From the NCBI RefSeq assembly GCF_021107415.1, contig NZ_JAIOSW010000422.1, positions 1 through 37,037 on the forward strand: DNA of 37,037 nucleotides, given 5' to 3'. The DNA comes from Desulfobacula sp. Lineage in GTDB: Bacteria > Desulfobacterota > Desulfobacteria > Desulfobacterales > Desulfobacteraceae. Of the stretch, positions 14,541 to 24,300 are shown piece by piece; the stretch's first letter is position 1; each line of letters starts with the position of its first letter. A model generated the notes under the pieces. The model worked only from the letters and a program-made list of their open reading frames with translations. It was not told the origin of the DNA and ran no database searches. Position numbers and translations under genes: made by a program.

Positions 14541-16724
14541 TTAACGAAAGCAAGGGATTTGAAAAACTGAAATAGATAGATGTTCATCAACCGGCACTAT
14601 TTCTATCAAGAATTGAGTTTGTGTGTTTTGAATCATTCTCATCTTTGCTTTGAATTTACTACCGGTTTTGTCTTTTAGCACATAAGGCCTTGTTGTCTTG
14701 CCTGTAAGAAGAGTTTCGATATTCTTTTCCGATAACTTTTTGCCTGAGATTTCCTTCCATATTACAAAAAGGCAATTGCCATCATCAGGCCGCCAGTTTG
14801 CGCAGCCATAACCTTTTTTGCCTTCAATTATTTTACCACCGCATAAAGGGCAGGCAGGACAGTTCCCGATGACTACTAAATCTTGAACATCAGTTTTAAA
14901 ATTTCTTGATTCAAATTCTGCCACTTTAAGCTCGTTTACTGCATCTGTTACAAAATTTTTAATGTTTACAAGAAATTTTGTATCCATGCCCTCTCCAAGA
15001 GCAATGTTGTTAAGATTCATCTCCCATCGAGCTGTTTCTTCGGGTGATGTAAGGACAGAAGATACTGGACATTTTCTAAGCATATCAACCAAAAAACATC
15101 CTTTATCCATTGCAAGCAGTTGTTTGCCGGATCTTTTAATATATTTTCGAGAAATAAGAGTTTCAATGATCTGGGCTCTTGTTGACTGGGTGCCGATACC
15201 GATATCACCACGATAGAACTTTTTTATAGCCTCTTTTGAAACATATCTGCCTGGATTTGTCATATCTTTTAGCAGCAGCGAGTCTGTATATTCTGGAGGA
15301 GGTTTGGTCTGTTTTTCATCCGACATTATTTTTTTAGCAATACCAGTATCCCCTTGAACAAGAGCTGGAATATGTTCAACTATATCTTTATCTTTTGTTT
15401 TTTCTATGTAAACGCTCCTCCACCCTTGAACAAGTATTACCTTTCCACGGGTCTGAAACGTTTCATTACTAAATACGGTTATTACACGGGTATTTTCAAA
15501 TTGACAATCAGGATGGAATGCTGCCGCAAACCGCCTCATTACAAGATCAAACACTTTTTTTTCATCCCCTGTTACTCCGGGGGGTAGTGGTTTGAACGGA
15601 ATCAGAGCATGATGGTCGGTCAGCTTTGCATCATTGAATACTCTTTTGTTTAAAAGAGATAGCCTTTGCTGATCAATGTTTTTAAAAATTTCCAGATAAG
15701 AGCTATTAAGTTTTTTAATGATATTTTTAACCATATCGAGATTCTGAGTGCCTAACACCCTGGAATCGGTTCTCGGGTATGATAAACACTTTTTATCCTG
15801 GTACAATCTCTGTGCTATGTCTAAAGTTTTTTTTGCAGGAAAACCAAACTTTTTATTGGCTTCCTGTTGAAGATCGGTAAGGGAGAAAAGGAAGGGTGGT
15901 AATTCTTTTTTTTTCTCCTTTATTACTGATTGAACAACACCTGGAGATTTTTCATGGGTAAGATTTTTGTAAAGGTTTTGCGCCTCTTCCTTTTTTGTAA
16001 GTTTTGTATCTTCATTTTTAAACCAGTGCCCGATCCAATTCCCCTTATCATTGGCAAACAATACTTTTATTGTCCAATAAGTTTTTGGAATAAAATTATC
16101 TCTTTCTTTTTTACGGTCAGTAAGAAGGGCAAGAACTGCGGTTTGAACACGACCCACAGAAAAAAGATCTTTGAGTCTAACGGTAAGAACCCGGGTACAG
16201 TTCATACCGATCATCCAATCGGATACCTGTCTATAATAACCCGCACGCCATAACCTGTCATAATCAGTTACAGGCTTCAACTTTTTCATGGTGTTTCTGA
16301 CAACTTCGGGAACAAGTGCCTGACTGGTCCAGAAACGTAAAATTCGGCTTTTATCCAAAAACCCCGACTCAAAAAGGATAGTTCGAGCTATCACTTCACC
16401 TTCACGCCCTGCATCTGTAGCTATTATTACATGAGTGAAGTTTTTTTTAGTAAGAAGATTTTTTATTGTCTTGAATTGTCGGTAAGTTCTTTTGATGGGT
16501 TTGTATTTAAATTTTTCGGGTATAAGGGGCAGTGTTTCTATTTTCCATTTTTTTAGATTTTTATCATAATCATCAGGTGCGTATAGCTCCACAAGATGCC
16601 CAACAGCCCAAGTGATTACATACTCATCCCCTTCAAAATAGCCTTCCCCTTTTTTCTTCACACCAAGAGCTTTTGCAAAATCAGATGCCACGGAAAACTT
16701 TTCTGTTAGGATCAAATCGGTCAT
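14541..16724 (-). CDS. topB: DNA topoisomerase III (type IA)
   Basis: This 727-residue type IA topoisomerase starts with a TOPRIM domain (LILTEKFSVASDFAKAL, then IIATDAGREGEV with the acidic metal site). The catalytic Tyr316 is in SYPRTDSR, and RGDIGIGTQSTRA is the other conserved core motif. The C-terminal region has a zinc-finger-like CPLCGG...GYGC segment and a trailing domain with KTTRPYVLKDKTGSKFKAKM, as in the longer TopB enzymes of Firmicutes and of mobile elements. It relaxes negatively supercoiled DNA and resolves joined molecules. The ATG has AAGG 7 bases upstream. The gene and the next one are flanked by rhomboid 3'-end copies. Confidence 0.93.
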   Translation of the reverse strand: MTDLILTEKFSVASDFAKALGVKKKGEGYFEGDEYVITWAVGHLVELYAPDDYDKNLKKWKIETLPLIPEKFKYKPIKRTYRQFKTIKNLLTKKNFTHVIIATDAGREGEVIARTILFESGFLDKSRILRFWTSQALVPEVVRNTMKKLKPVTDYDRLWRAGYYRQVSDWMIGMNCTRVLTVRLKDLFSVGRVQTAVLALLTDRKKERDNFIPKTYWTIKVLFANDKGNWIGHWFKNEDTKLTKKEEAQNLYKNLTHEKSPGVVQSVIKEKKKELPPFLFSLTDLQQEANKKFGFPAKKTLDIAQRLYQDKKCLSYPRTDSRVLGTQNLDMVKNIIKKLNSSYLEIFKNIDQQRLSLLNKRVFNDAKLTDHHALIPFKPLPPGVTGDEKKVFDLVMRRFAAAFHPDCQFENTRVITVFSNETFQTRGKVILVQGWRSVYIEKTKDKDIVEHIPALVQGDTGIAKKIMSDEKQTKPPPEYTDSLLLKDMTNPGRYVSKEAIKKFYRGDIGIGTQSTRAQIIETLISRKYIKRSGKQLLAMDKGCFLVDMLRKCPVSSVLTSPEETARWEMNLNNIALGEGMDTKFLVNIKNFVTDAVNELKVAEFESRNFKTDVQDLVVIGNCPACPLCGGKIIEGKKGYGCANWRPDDGNCLFVIWKEISGKKLSEKNIETLLTGKTTRPYVLKDKTGSKFKAKMRMIQNTQTQFLIEIVPVDEHLSISVFQIPCFR

Positions 16725-16818
16725 AAAAAACCTTTTATATTAATTCCAGGATTTGTGCCAATGTTTTTTGGATACTGTTCAAACGTCATTATCTTTATAA
16801 CAATTCGATCACACAAAT

Positions 16819-17154
16819 TTACAAAAAAATCCAGTTAAGCAGTCTATCTGAAACCATTATCAAAAATGCTGCTAAAATTGTGGTACCGAAATTATCAATC
16901 TTAAAATCCTCTATTATTTTATCCGTGATCCATAAAAAAAAGGCATCAATAATAAACGTAAAGAGTCCGAATGTAATAAGTATTACCGGAAATGCAAAAA
17001 AGAATAGAATTTTTCCCAAAAGATAATTAATCACACTGTAAATAAAGGCAACAAAAATGGCTGTTCCGAAATTTTTAATATGTATTCCAGGCAGCATTTT
17101 TGCCACAATAAAAACGGCCAGACTTTTAAACAAAAAACTTAGGACAAGGGTCAT
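16819..17154 (-). CDS. Phage holin family 4 (PF04020-like) small membrane protein
   Basis: This 111-residue protein is almost entirely hydrophobic with four predicted membrane helices. It has the family pattern of a Leu-rich first helix, the LPGIHIKNFGTAIFVAFIYS loop, and a third helix with ITFGLFTFIIDAFFLWITDKI. Despite the family name these proteins are widespread in chromosomes and no lytic role is implied; function is unknown. The start is well defined by GGAG 5 bases before the ATG. It lies upstream of topB on the same strand with about 95 bases between, so the two may be co-transcribed. Confidence 0.85.
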   Translation of the reverse strand: MTLVLSFLFKSLAVFIVAKMLPGIHIKNFGTAIFVAFIYSVINYLLGKILFFFAFPVILITFGLFTFIIDAFFLWITDKIIEDFKIDNFGTTILAAFLIMVSDRLLNWIFL

Positions 17155-17258
17155 AAAAACTCCATTTGTTTATTTTATATCAATTCTTTTATTAAAAATT
17201 TCATTGTACCTTAACTTTTACACCTGGACAAATTATAAAATCAAAATGACCGGAAAAT

Positions 17259-17400
17259 AATAGGATTTCACAGTTCAGCCATATTGCTGGTGGTTTTATT
17301 GGTGCGGGTTACCTGAGAAGTATCGGAATTGAGAAAGTAAGAGGTTCGCTTGAAAAATTTTCTAAACACCATCAGAAAAATATTAAAATGAAATTTGCCC
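17259..17400 (+). pseudogene. Remnant of a second rhomboid gene (3' end only)
   Basis: Bases 17259-17311 match rhomboid bases 14214-14266 at 46 of 53 positions, and most differences are at third codon positions. The translated piece reads RISQFSHIAGGFIGAGYL and keeps the catalytic-His motif. The frame continues with a charged tail (RSIGIEKVRGSLEKFSKHH) typical after the last rhomboid helix, different from the tail of the intact gene, and then runs into the 3' end of the opposing ChrB-domain gene. Nothing rhomboid-like precedes it, since a stop and unrelated AT-rich sequence lie just upstream. It is probably the end of a paralogue or of an older allele. Confidence 0.6.
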
Positions 17401-17416
17401 TTATTAGACTCTTTCA

Positions 17417-17905
17417 TCATTCATTAAATTCACCATATAATTCATTAAAATATTTAAAACTGGACATAAAGCATTCTTCAGGTGTTTTGGATGTCTCCAT
17501 AATTTTCTGAAATATGGAATAAATTTCCTCTGAATTCTTTATTTTTTTTTCACCCCAAAAATTAATCTCAATATCGTGAATAATCTTGGCGATCTGTTTC
17601 AGAGCAGGATCAGTGATTTTGTGCTTTTTCATGATATATTCAAAGCTCGAAAGTGTATGATAACGCCGGATGTCTGCCTGGGGCACATCAAAGGGAATGC
17701 CGTCTGATATGAGTGCCCCTTTTGCAAAAAACCGGAAAACAGCCTGTTTGTCAACAAACTGTTTCAAAAGCCAGGCAGAAGCACATTTATCAATTTCCAT
17801 GTTCTCCCAGGTTGAATACACCGTCTGTTTTTTAGGGGACTGGGCCATTACAGACTGGGTGATGATCAAAATAATTACGATTGATAAAGATAACACTCGT
17901 TTCAT
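17417..17905 (-). CDS. Exported ChrB-type (chromate resistance family) protein
   Basis: This 162-residue protein has a signal peptide (MKRVLSLSIVIILIITQSV, cleavage probably after VMA). Mature residues match the C-terminal domain of ChrB: WENMEIDKCASAWLLKQFVD (family form: DRxACAWLIxRFID), then GIPFDVPQADIRRYHTLSSFEYIM, then ALKQIAKIIHDIEI. The ChrB N-terminal part is missing, so this is the stand-alone exported form (PF09828-like). Its biochemistry is not settled; ChrB proteins influence chromate resistance and regulation. The start lies 3 bases after the ATPase stop and its AAGGGGT ribosome site is inside the ATPase gene, so the two are translationally coupled. That ties it to the ABC transporter more than to chromate efflux; no chrA is present. 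Confidence 0.8.
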   Translation of the reverse strand: MKRVLSLSIVIILIITQSVMAQSPKKQTVYSTWENMEIDKCASAWLLKQFVDKQAVFRFFAKGALISDGIPFDVPQADIRRYHTLSSFEYIMKKHKITDPALKQIAKIIHDIEINFWGEKKIKNSEEIYSIFQKIMETSKTPEECFMSSFKYFNELYGEFNE

Positions 17906-17908
17906 CTA

Positions 17909-18628
17909 TTACCCCTTAAAAAAATATTGAATAAATTTTGATTTCGGGTTTTTCACTAATTCCTCTTTAACACCTGTTTGAACAATTCGGCCATTAGACA
18001 TCACACAGATTCTATCCGACATGAAAAGTGCCTCTTCCCTGTTATGTGTCACATAGATCATGGTGATTTTATACAGTTTAACAAGCTGCTTGATCAACAA
18101 TAGAATATCATCTTTTTGAACGGTATCAAGGCTGTTTAATGGCTCATCCATTAAAAGGATGTCCGGCTCCAGTATAAGGGTTCTGGCAAGGGCGACTTTT
18201 TGTTTTTCACCACCAGACAAATGTTCGGGATACCTGTTAATAAATGAATCAATATCAATATGCCCACGCATTTTTTTTAATTTTTGTTTTCTTTTGTTTT
18301 TACTCATTCCAAGCGATATAAGTCCCAACTCAATATTTTCACGTGCTGTCATATGGGGCCACAGGGCAAGATCCTGAAAAATCATCCCAAGTCTTCTCCT
18401 GTTTGGCGGAATAATTATATTTTGGGGTTTGCTTGACTTGATTCCCTGGATATATATTTCACCTGCATCCGGCTTTTCAAGGCCTGCAATCAGTCGTAAA
18501 AGTGTTGTTTTGCCGGACCCGGAAGGCCCAACCACTACAACAGTCTCTTGTTTCCCAATTTCTAAACAGATATTGTCAAGCACTGTGGCTTTTTTGTATT
18601 GTTTTTTCAGGTTCAGTATTTGGATCAT
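17909..18628 (-). CDS. ABC transporter ATP-binding protein (iron(III)/spermidine-type)
   Basis: This 239-residue ATPase has Walker A GPSGSGKT (34-41), Q-loop MIFQDLALWP, signature LSGGEKQ, Walker B ILLMDEPL and the switch His in YVTHNREEA. It groups with FbpC/PotA-like ATPases but lacks the C-terminal TOBE extension, ending shortly after the last ATPase helix. The first 53 bases overlap the end of the permease gene in another frame, and the stop nearly abuts the ChrB-type gene, so translation is coupled on both sides. It is the motor of the importer encoded by the two genes upstream. It is related to, but clearly distinct from, the thiQ ATPase in this window. Confidence 0.88.
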   Translation of the reverse strand: MIQILNLKKQYKKATVLDNICLEIGKQETVVVVGPSGSGKTTLLRLIAGLEKPDAGEIYIQGIKSSKPQNIIIPPNRRRLGMIFQDLALWPHMTARENIELGLISLGMSKNKRKQKLKKMRGHIDIDSFINRYPEHLSGGEKQKVALARTLILEPDILLMDEPLNSLDTVQKDDILLLIKQLVKLYKITMIYVTHNREEALFMSDRICVMSNGRIVQTGVKEELVKNPKSKFIQYFFKG

Positions 18629-20231
18629 ATGTTTTCCGTCTGTCTAAATTAGATTTTCTATACCATGAATTGAGCAATAACAGAATTGAAATAGGTATTA
18701 GGGTTATGGCAATAAGTATCAGGCACAGGCTTGCCACAAGATTACCCGCTCCATAATGCATCAGGGTATATATTCTTATGGACAGGGTTGCCTGTCCGGG
18801 CGGCATAACAAGCAGGCTTGCCCCCAGTTCACCCATACTTAGGATAAAGACCATGATCCATCCGGTAATCAGTCCGGGATTGGCGAGGGGTATCAATATT
18901 TTTAAGATCTGATCCTGCCAGGTAACATGTGATAAGCATGCTGCTTCTTCAAGATTGATGTTTATCTGTCTGAGATTTGCCGAGATTGCCTGTAAAGCAA
19001 ATGGACTGAATCTTGCCATAAAAACAACAACAACAATTGCAGAACTTGTATAAATAAAATCAAACTGAGGTCTATTCCATACCTGTATCATGCCGATGCC
19101 CAGAATGGCCGGCAACACAATAAAGGGTAAAAATGAAAAGAGCTTGATAATTCCTTTACCCTGCCACTGGGTTTTTTCCAGGATGTAAGCGATGAAAAAA
19201 CTTAAAGAAACGGCAACCGTTGCAGCAATTACCGACAAACCAAGGCTGGTCAATATTTGTTTATGAGCTGTTTTAACAGCCGTTATATACGAAGCCAAAG
19301 AACCTGCTTCATAAAATAATATTGTGATGGGGAGTACCACTGAAACCAATATGATAAAAACTTCGAATATCCATGCTGCTATCTGCCAGTTTCCCGGATT
19401 TATCCGGGTGAGCGTCTTTGCACCGGCTCCAATAGTGATATAAGATTTATCTTTCATGTACCGGTCCTGGACCAGGATCAATATGAAAGCAATAAGGACA
19501 AGGGGCATAGACAATGCCACAGCTCCCTTAGAATCATAAAAGGCGCTGAACTGTGCAAAGATTTCTACAGGAAAGACATTGACCCGCAATAAAGACGGTA
19601 CGCCATAATTTATCATTGAAAAAATAAAAACAAACACGGCTCCAGCGATGATATGGGGCAGCACAAGCGGCAGTGTAATTCTTCTTGTCACATCAAAGTT
19701 GTGGGTGATAATTTTACCGGCATCCTCCATCTGTTGATCAATGCTGCGCAGTCCGCTGATGGTTAGGGCCGTAATAATCGGAAAGTAGGAAAGTCCCAAG
19801 ATCAGGACAGATCCAACCAGACCATAAATTGTAAAGATCGGGGTTTCAAGATGAAATAAATTGTTTAAGAATTGATTAATGAATCCATTTGTTCCCAAAA
19901 GACTGATCCAGGCAATAGCATGAATATGGGGCGGAATAATCAGTGGAACAAGGTATAGATATTTGACAAATCGATGAAAGGAAAGATCAACTCTTTCGAG
20001 CAAAAACCCTAAAGGAACACCGATTAGTAGAGATAAAAGAGTTGCGCAAAATGCAAGCCTGATCGTATTTAAAAAAAAAATTCCCTGCCCATTTTTCATT
20101 AAAACATTTTTATAGCTTTCAAACGAAAGATGACCTTGATGAAAAAAAGAATCCACACCGATCCATATGGCCGGCAGAAGAACAATGATGATAAAAAAAG
20201 CCAGGGAGGTAAGAAGGATTATTTTCTTCAT
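18576..20231 (-). CDS. ABC transporter permease, two fused domains (FbpB/AfuB type)
   Basis: This 551-residue inner-membrane protein has about twelve hydrophobic helices and two permease domains. Each has an EAA-type loop: EDAGKIITHNFDVTRRITL in the first half and EEAACLSHVTWQDQILKI in the second. This layout is usual for Fe(III), thiamine and phosphonate importers in which one chain forms the whole pore. The C-terminal tail is hydrophilic and overlaps the ATPase start by 53 bases, long for a functional overlap, so the last 15-18 residues may be dispensable. The upstream binding-protein gene ends 12 bases before its ATG. Confidence 0.86.
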   Translation of the reverse strand: MKKIILLTSLAFFIIIVLLPAIWIGVDSFFHQGHLSFESYKNVLMKNGQGIFFLNTIRLAFCATLLSLLIGVPLGFLLERVDLSFHRFVKYLYLVPLIIPPHIHAIAWISLLGTNGFINQFLNNLFHLETPIFTIYGLVGSVLILGLSYFPIITALTISGLRSIDQQMEDAGKIITHNFDVTRRITLPLVLPHIIAGAVFVFIFSMINYGVPSLLRVNVFPVEIFAQFSAFYDSKGAVALSMPLVLIAFILILVQDRYMKDKSYITIGAGAKTLTRINPGNWQIAAWIFEVFIILVSVVLPITILFYEAGSLASYITAVKTAHKQILTSLGLSVIAATVAVSLSFFIAYILEKTQWQGKGIIKLFSFLPFIVLPAILGIGMIQVWNRPQFDFIYTSSAIVVVVFMARFSPFALQAISANLRQININLEEAACLSHVTWQDQILKILIPLANPGLITGWIMVFILSMGELGASLLVMPPGQATLSIRIYTLMHYGAGNLVASLCLILIAITLIPISILLLLNSWYRKSNLDRRKTYDPNTEPEKTIQKSHSA

Positions 20232-20243
20232 GAAAAAGTAGGT

Positions 20244-21263
20244 TTACCGGAGAAAATAATTTTTTATATATTGTGCGGTTTCTTCCATCTTGTCGGCAAT
20301 TTCATCATACGAGATATCCATGGATCGTATTGAATCAAAAGAAGGGGTAGTGGCTGGTTTTGTGACATCATTTCTTACAGGGATTTGGACAGACGATGAA
20401 AAGGCGAGCTTGCTTTCAATCTCTTTGCTTAAAAGAAAATCAATAAATTTTTTACCATTTTCAGGATTGGGACAATTGTTAATCAATACAACAGTATTGG
20501 GGATTAAAAGCGTGCCCATGCCGTCCTGGTCAGGCATCACAATACCAATTGGTTTGCCTGCCAGAATAGCCATGTTGGCATCATCTGTATCTGTCAGGCC
20601 GGCCATGAGCTCACCATTGGCCACCTGGTCTTTTACAACAGAGTTGCCCTGGGCAATAATCACATGATTCTCTTTTAATGCTTGAAAAAATGATATGGCT
20701 TTAGCATTGCCCAGATAGGCAAATAATGCAGCTGCATGGGTGGCGGTTGTCCCAAACAAAGGATTGGCAATGGCAACCTGCCCGTTCCATTTTCGATCCG
20801 TAAAATCATAGATTGATTTCGGGAAATCATCAACATCAACCATGTCTTTATTATAAATAATCACACGGGATCTTGCCGCAAATCCGGTCCAGAACCCTTC
20901 TGGATCTTTAAACCCTTTTGGTATATCTTTGGCAGAATCGGAAATATATCTTTGAAGAATTCCTTTTTCTTTAAGAACAATGGTTCGGATATTCTCATTG
21001 TTCCAGAACACATCGCACCGGGGATGATTTTTTTCTGCGATTAAACGATTTACAATACCAGTCGTTTTTGTCGCTTCTACGTCATATACCGCCTTGACCT
21101 TAATACCTGAGATTTTCTCAAAGAGATCTAAAATAGGCTCGGAATATATCTGGTCGTGGGAAGTGTAGATAATTACATTATTTTGGATACCTTTTGACCA
21201 GCCTGAAGATGACAAAATAATGCACATTAAAAATGTATATAAAAACTTTTTTTTATATTTCAT
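20244..21263 (-). CDS. ABC transporter substrate-binding protein (Fe(III)/AfuA-like)
   Basis: This 339-residue periplasmic binding protein has a Sec signal peptide ending near SGWSKG, with no lipobox. The mature start VIIYTSHDQIYSEPILDLFE and the following GIKVKAVYDVEATKTTGIVN and DVFWNNE segments match the cluster that contains AfuA, FutA and aminoethylphosphonate binders. The substrate cannot be told from sequence alone: the Tyr pair that binds iron in Fe(III) binders is not evident by eye. It is the first gene of the four-gene operon. No Fur box was recognised in the 60 bases between it and the RHS gene, so the operon may lack its own strong promoter there. Confidence 0.83.
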   Translation of the reverse strand: MKYKKKFLYTFLMCIILSSSGWSKGIQNNVIIYTSHDQIYSEPILDLFEKISGIKVKAVYDVEATKTTGIVNRLIAEKNHPRCDVFWNNENIRTIVLKEKGILQRYISDSAKDIPKGFKDPEGFWTGFAARSRVIIYNKDMVDVDDFPKSIYDFTDRKWNGQVAIANPLFGTTATHAAALFAYLGNAKAISFFQALKENHVIIAQGNSVVKDQVANGELMAGLTDTDDANMAILAGKPIGIVMPDQDGMGTLLIPNTVVLINNCPNPENGKKFIDFLLSKEIESKLAFSSSVQIPVRNDVTKPATTPSFDSIRSMDISYDEIADKMEETAQYIKNYFLR

Positions 21264-21271
21264 ATAATTTA

Positions 21272-21309
21272 GTGTCCCCTGAATTCAAGTATGGTGTCTC
21301 TGAATTTTA
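21272..21309. repeat. Pair of short direct repeats in the gap between the RHS gene and the ABC operon
   Basis: GTGTCCCCTGAATTCAA (21272-21288) and GTGTCTCTGAATTTTA (21294-21309) are two similar units in tandem on the plus strand. They fill most of the 60-base gap. Sequences of the GTGTCCCC(T/G)GAATTC type recur in intergenic DNA of many deltaproteobacteria near REP-associated Y1 transposases, from memory. No transposase is present here. Confidence 0.35.
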
Positions 21310-21323
21310 CCCCGAATTACGAA

Positions 21324-24300
21324 TTAAAGTGGATTGCCCTTTGCATTTAATCCGATAATTCTTTGGAACCAAGGTCTGCGACTAAACAGAAGCCACGCAC
21401 CATTGTTACTAACTGTCAATGTGCTCAATTCTACAGTACTGTTTGCTGCGATGACATCTGCATTCATAATGTCCGATAGTTGTCTGGCAAATGAATTATC
21501 ACCCTTTCCGGCTTCGCATGCATAGAGTATTATTGTTTGTCCTTTTTTATAGTTATTATCATTTTCTATCATTTTTTTAAGCATTTCTGGCGTTATTATA
21601 TTTTTGTATCCAGAATTAGGATTAAATTGATAACCATGAGCGACCACTGGATAATAAGGGGTTGGACGTCTTATATCAACAGTATTCCCTAGGGGTTCAT
21701 TGTTAGGGAGGAGATTAATGCCTTTAGTAACTGTTAAAAGTCCGAAAGGATCAATCATAGTAGTAGGGCTGTTTAAAACGTAATTATACAAATTCATGCT
21801 GTCAAAGTAATCGATAGGATCTACTTGGAGGAACCTACCAATAACAGGGGAATAATATCTTGCTCGATAATAATAATTCCCTGTGCCGGCATCAAACCGC
21901 CTTCCAGTAAACAAATAGGGGTTCCCAACACTTGATTCAAGCAGAATAGTTCCAGTACTGCTTTTTATTTCCGGTGTGCCAAAAATATCATATGCATACT
22001 TTTCTATAATATTGCCAGAAGAGTTTGTTAAGCCCGATACGGAACCCAAACCATCGAAATGATAATAAAACTTGCCTCCGAAAGTCTCGATTACAACCGG
22101 TTCATCAATTCCGGATCCATAAACAAATTTGCGTAGTAAAATATCTGAACCATTGTATTCTGCAATGACTTGATTGTTGTCATAGATATATTTTGTGGTT
22201 TCAGAGGATCCAAACAGAGAAACACGGCGATCAAAGGCATCATAGGCATAAGAAAAAGTTCCGACAGGAGCTGTGGTCTGAATAAGCCTGTTTTCAATAT
22301 CATATACATAAATTCGGATTTGATCCTGGGTCAGATTGCCGTTTATATCATATAAAAAAAAGGTTCCATTCACAGTAGTATACTGGTTCAGATTGTTAGC
22401 AGTATAATTTACTGTCTCTCCATTTGCTGTTGTGATCCGGTTGCCTGTCTTGTCATAATTATAAACAGTGTCGGGAAAGGCGGCAACTATAGGATAATCA
22501 ACCCCGGTTAATTGAAAAATTATATCGTAGGTATAGGAATGAATACCATCCAATGCCGTCATGGTTTTCCGGTTTCCTGCCTTGTCATGGGTATAGGCAT
22601 AGCTTGAAAAAGTTGTATCAGGAGAAACAATTTTATTAGTCAAATTTGTCAGGCGATATATTGCATTATAATTATATTCTGCTGCAGTTCCATTTGCCAG
22701 GTTAATCCGGGACCGTTGTTTAACCTTGTCATGGGTATAGTCTGCAATAACAGCATTTGATGAATCTCTGATTATATCAATCTGGTTCCGTGGATCATAT
22801 TCCCGGGTGATAAAGCTTGCATCAGGATAGGTAATCTTTGTTTTGTTGCCAGCACCATCATATTCATATTCTATTGTTTTCCCATCCTGGATATATTGTA
22901 AAACCCGATGAAAGGCATCATAAGAATAGGAAATAGTGGATGAAGGATTGACTGCCGAAATGAGTCTTCCCAGATCATCATATCCAAAAACCGTCTGGGT
23001 TGAATCAGGATAGGTCGTAGTGGTCAGCCGGTTCAATTCATCATAGGCATAGGTTATGGTTCGGCTGTCCCTTACAGTTTTGGATTCTAAAGTACCAGTT
23101 TTATAATAGGTAAGCGCCTCAAAGGTGGTATCCGGATAGGTTGTTCGGATCAGACGATTGAGTTCATCATAGGTATAGGTGGTGGTATTGAGTCTGGCAT
23201 CGGTTATGGAAGCAAGATTGTCATGGGCATCATAGGTCATACTGGTTTCATTGTTCATCGCATCAGTGATGTTGACCACCCGGTTAAACAGATCATATGC
23301 TTTTAGTGTGGTGTTGTTTTCAGCATCTGTTACTGAGGTGATGTTCCAATTGGTATCATAGGCATAGGAAATCGTATTATTCAGTGCATCTGTTATCTGA
23401 ATAAGGTGGTCATAGTCATTGTATTCAAAATTTGTAACTCTGTTGAATGCATCTTCAACAGATGTCCTGTTTCCGTTTTTATCATAGGTCATGCGAGTAA
23501 TATGATTCAACGGATCAGTAATGGTAATCAGCTCATTTTTGTCATTATATTCGCAGGAGGTAGTTTGATCATTTTGATCAATTACACTTTTAAGGTTACC
23601 CAGGATATCATAGGTAAAGTTTTGAGTGTAATTCAGTGGATCCCTGATTTCAGTAAGATCCCCATGGACGTTATAAGTAAAATTGGTGGTTTTGTTGTAG
23701 GCATTAGTCGTTGATAACAGATCACCGTTGGCCGGATCATATGTAAAGGTAGTCTCTTTGAGCAGTGGATCTGTAATTTTAACAAGATTTCCCCTGGCAT
23801 CATAATCAAAAAAGATTACTCGCCCCAATTCATCTGTAATGGTTTTAATCCGGTTGAAAACAGGATCATAAGTAAAGGTTTGAATCCCAACAAGATGATC
23901 GGTCATTGTCAGCATATTGCCTTTGGTATCCCAAGTATAATTGGTGGTGTGTCCTTTGGGATTTTTTTCCGACATCAGGTTCATGTCTGAGTCATAGGTC
24001 TTCTCAGTTGTAATCTTGAGGTTTTCATAATCCTTAATGACTTTGACAGAATTTCCCTTGTCGTTCATTTGGTAAAAGGTTTTTGAAAGGTTTGGCTCGG
24101 TCACGATGGTAGTATGGGTCTCAATATCATATTCAAATCCAAAGGTTGCACCATTATAAATTTGAGAGACAACCCGGTCATTCACATCATATGAATTTTG
24201 CAGTTCAGTATAACCCCTGGGATCTGTGATGCTTGTCATGTTGTGGTCTACATCATAAGCATAGATATAAAAATCACCGGCAGAGTCTGTAATCTTGATC

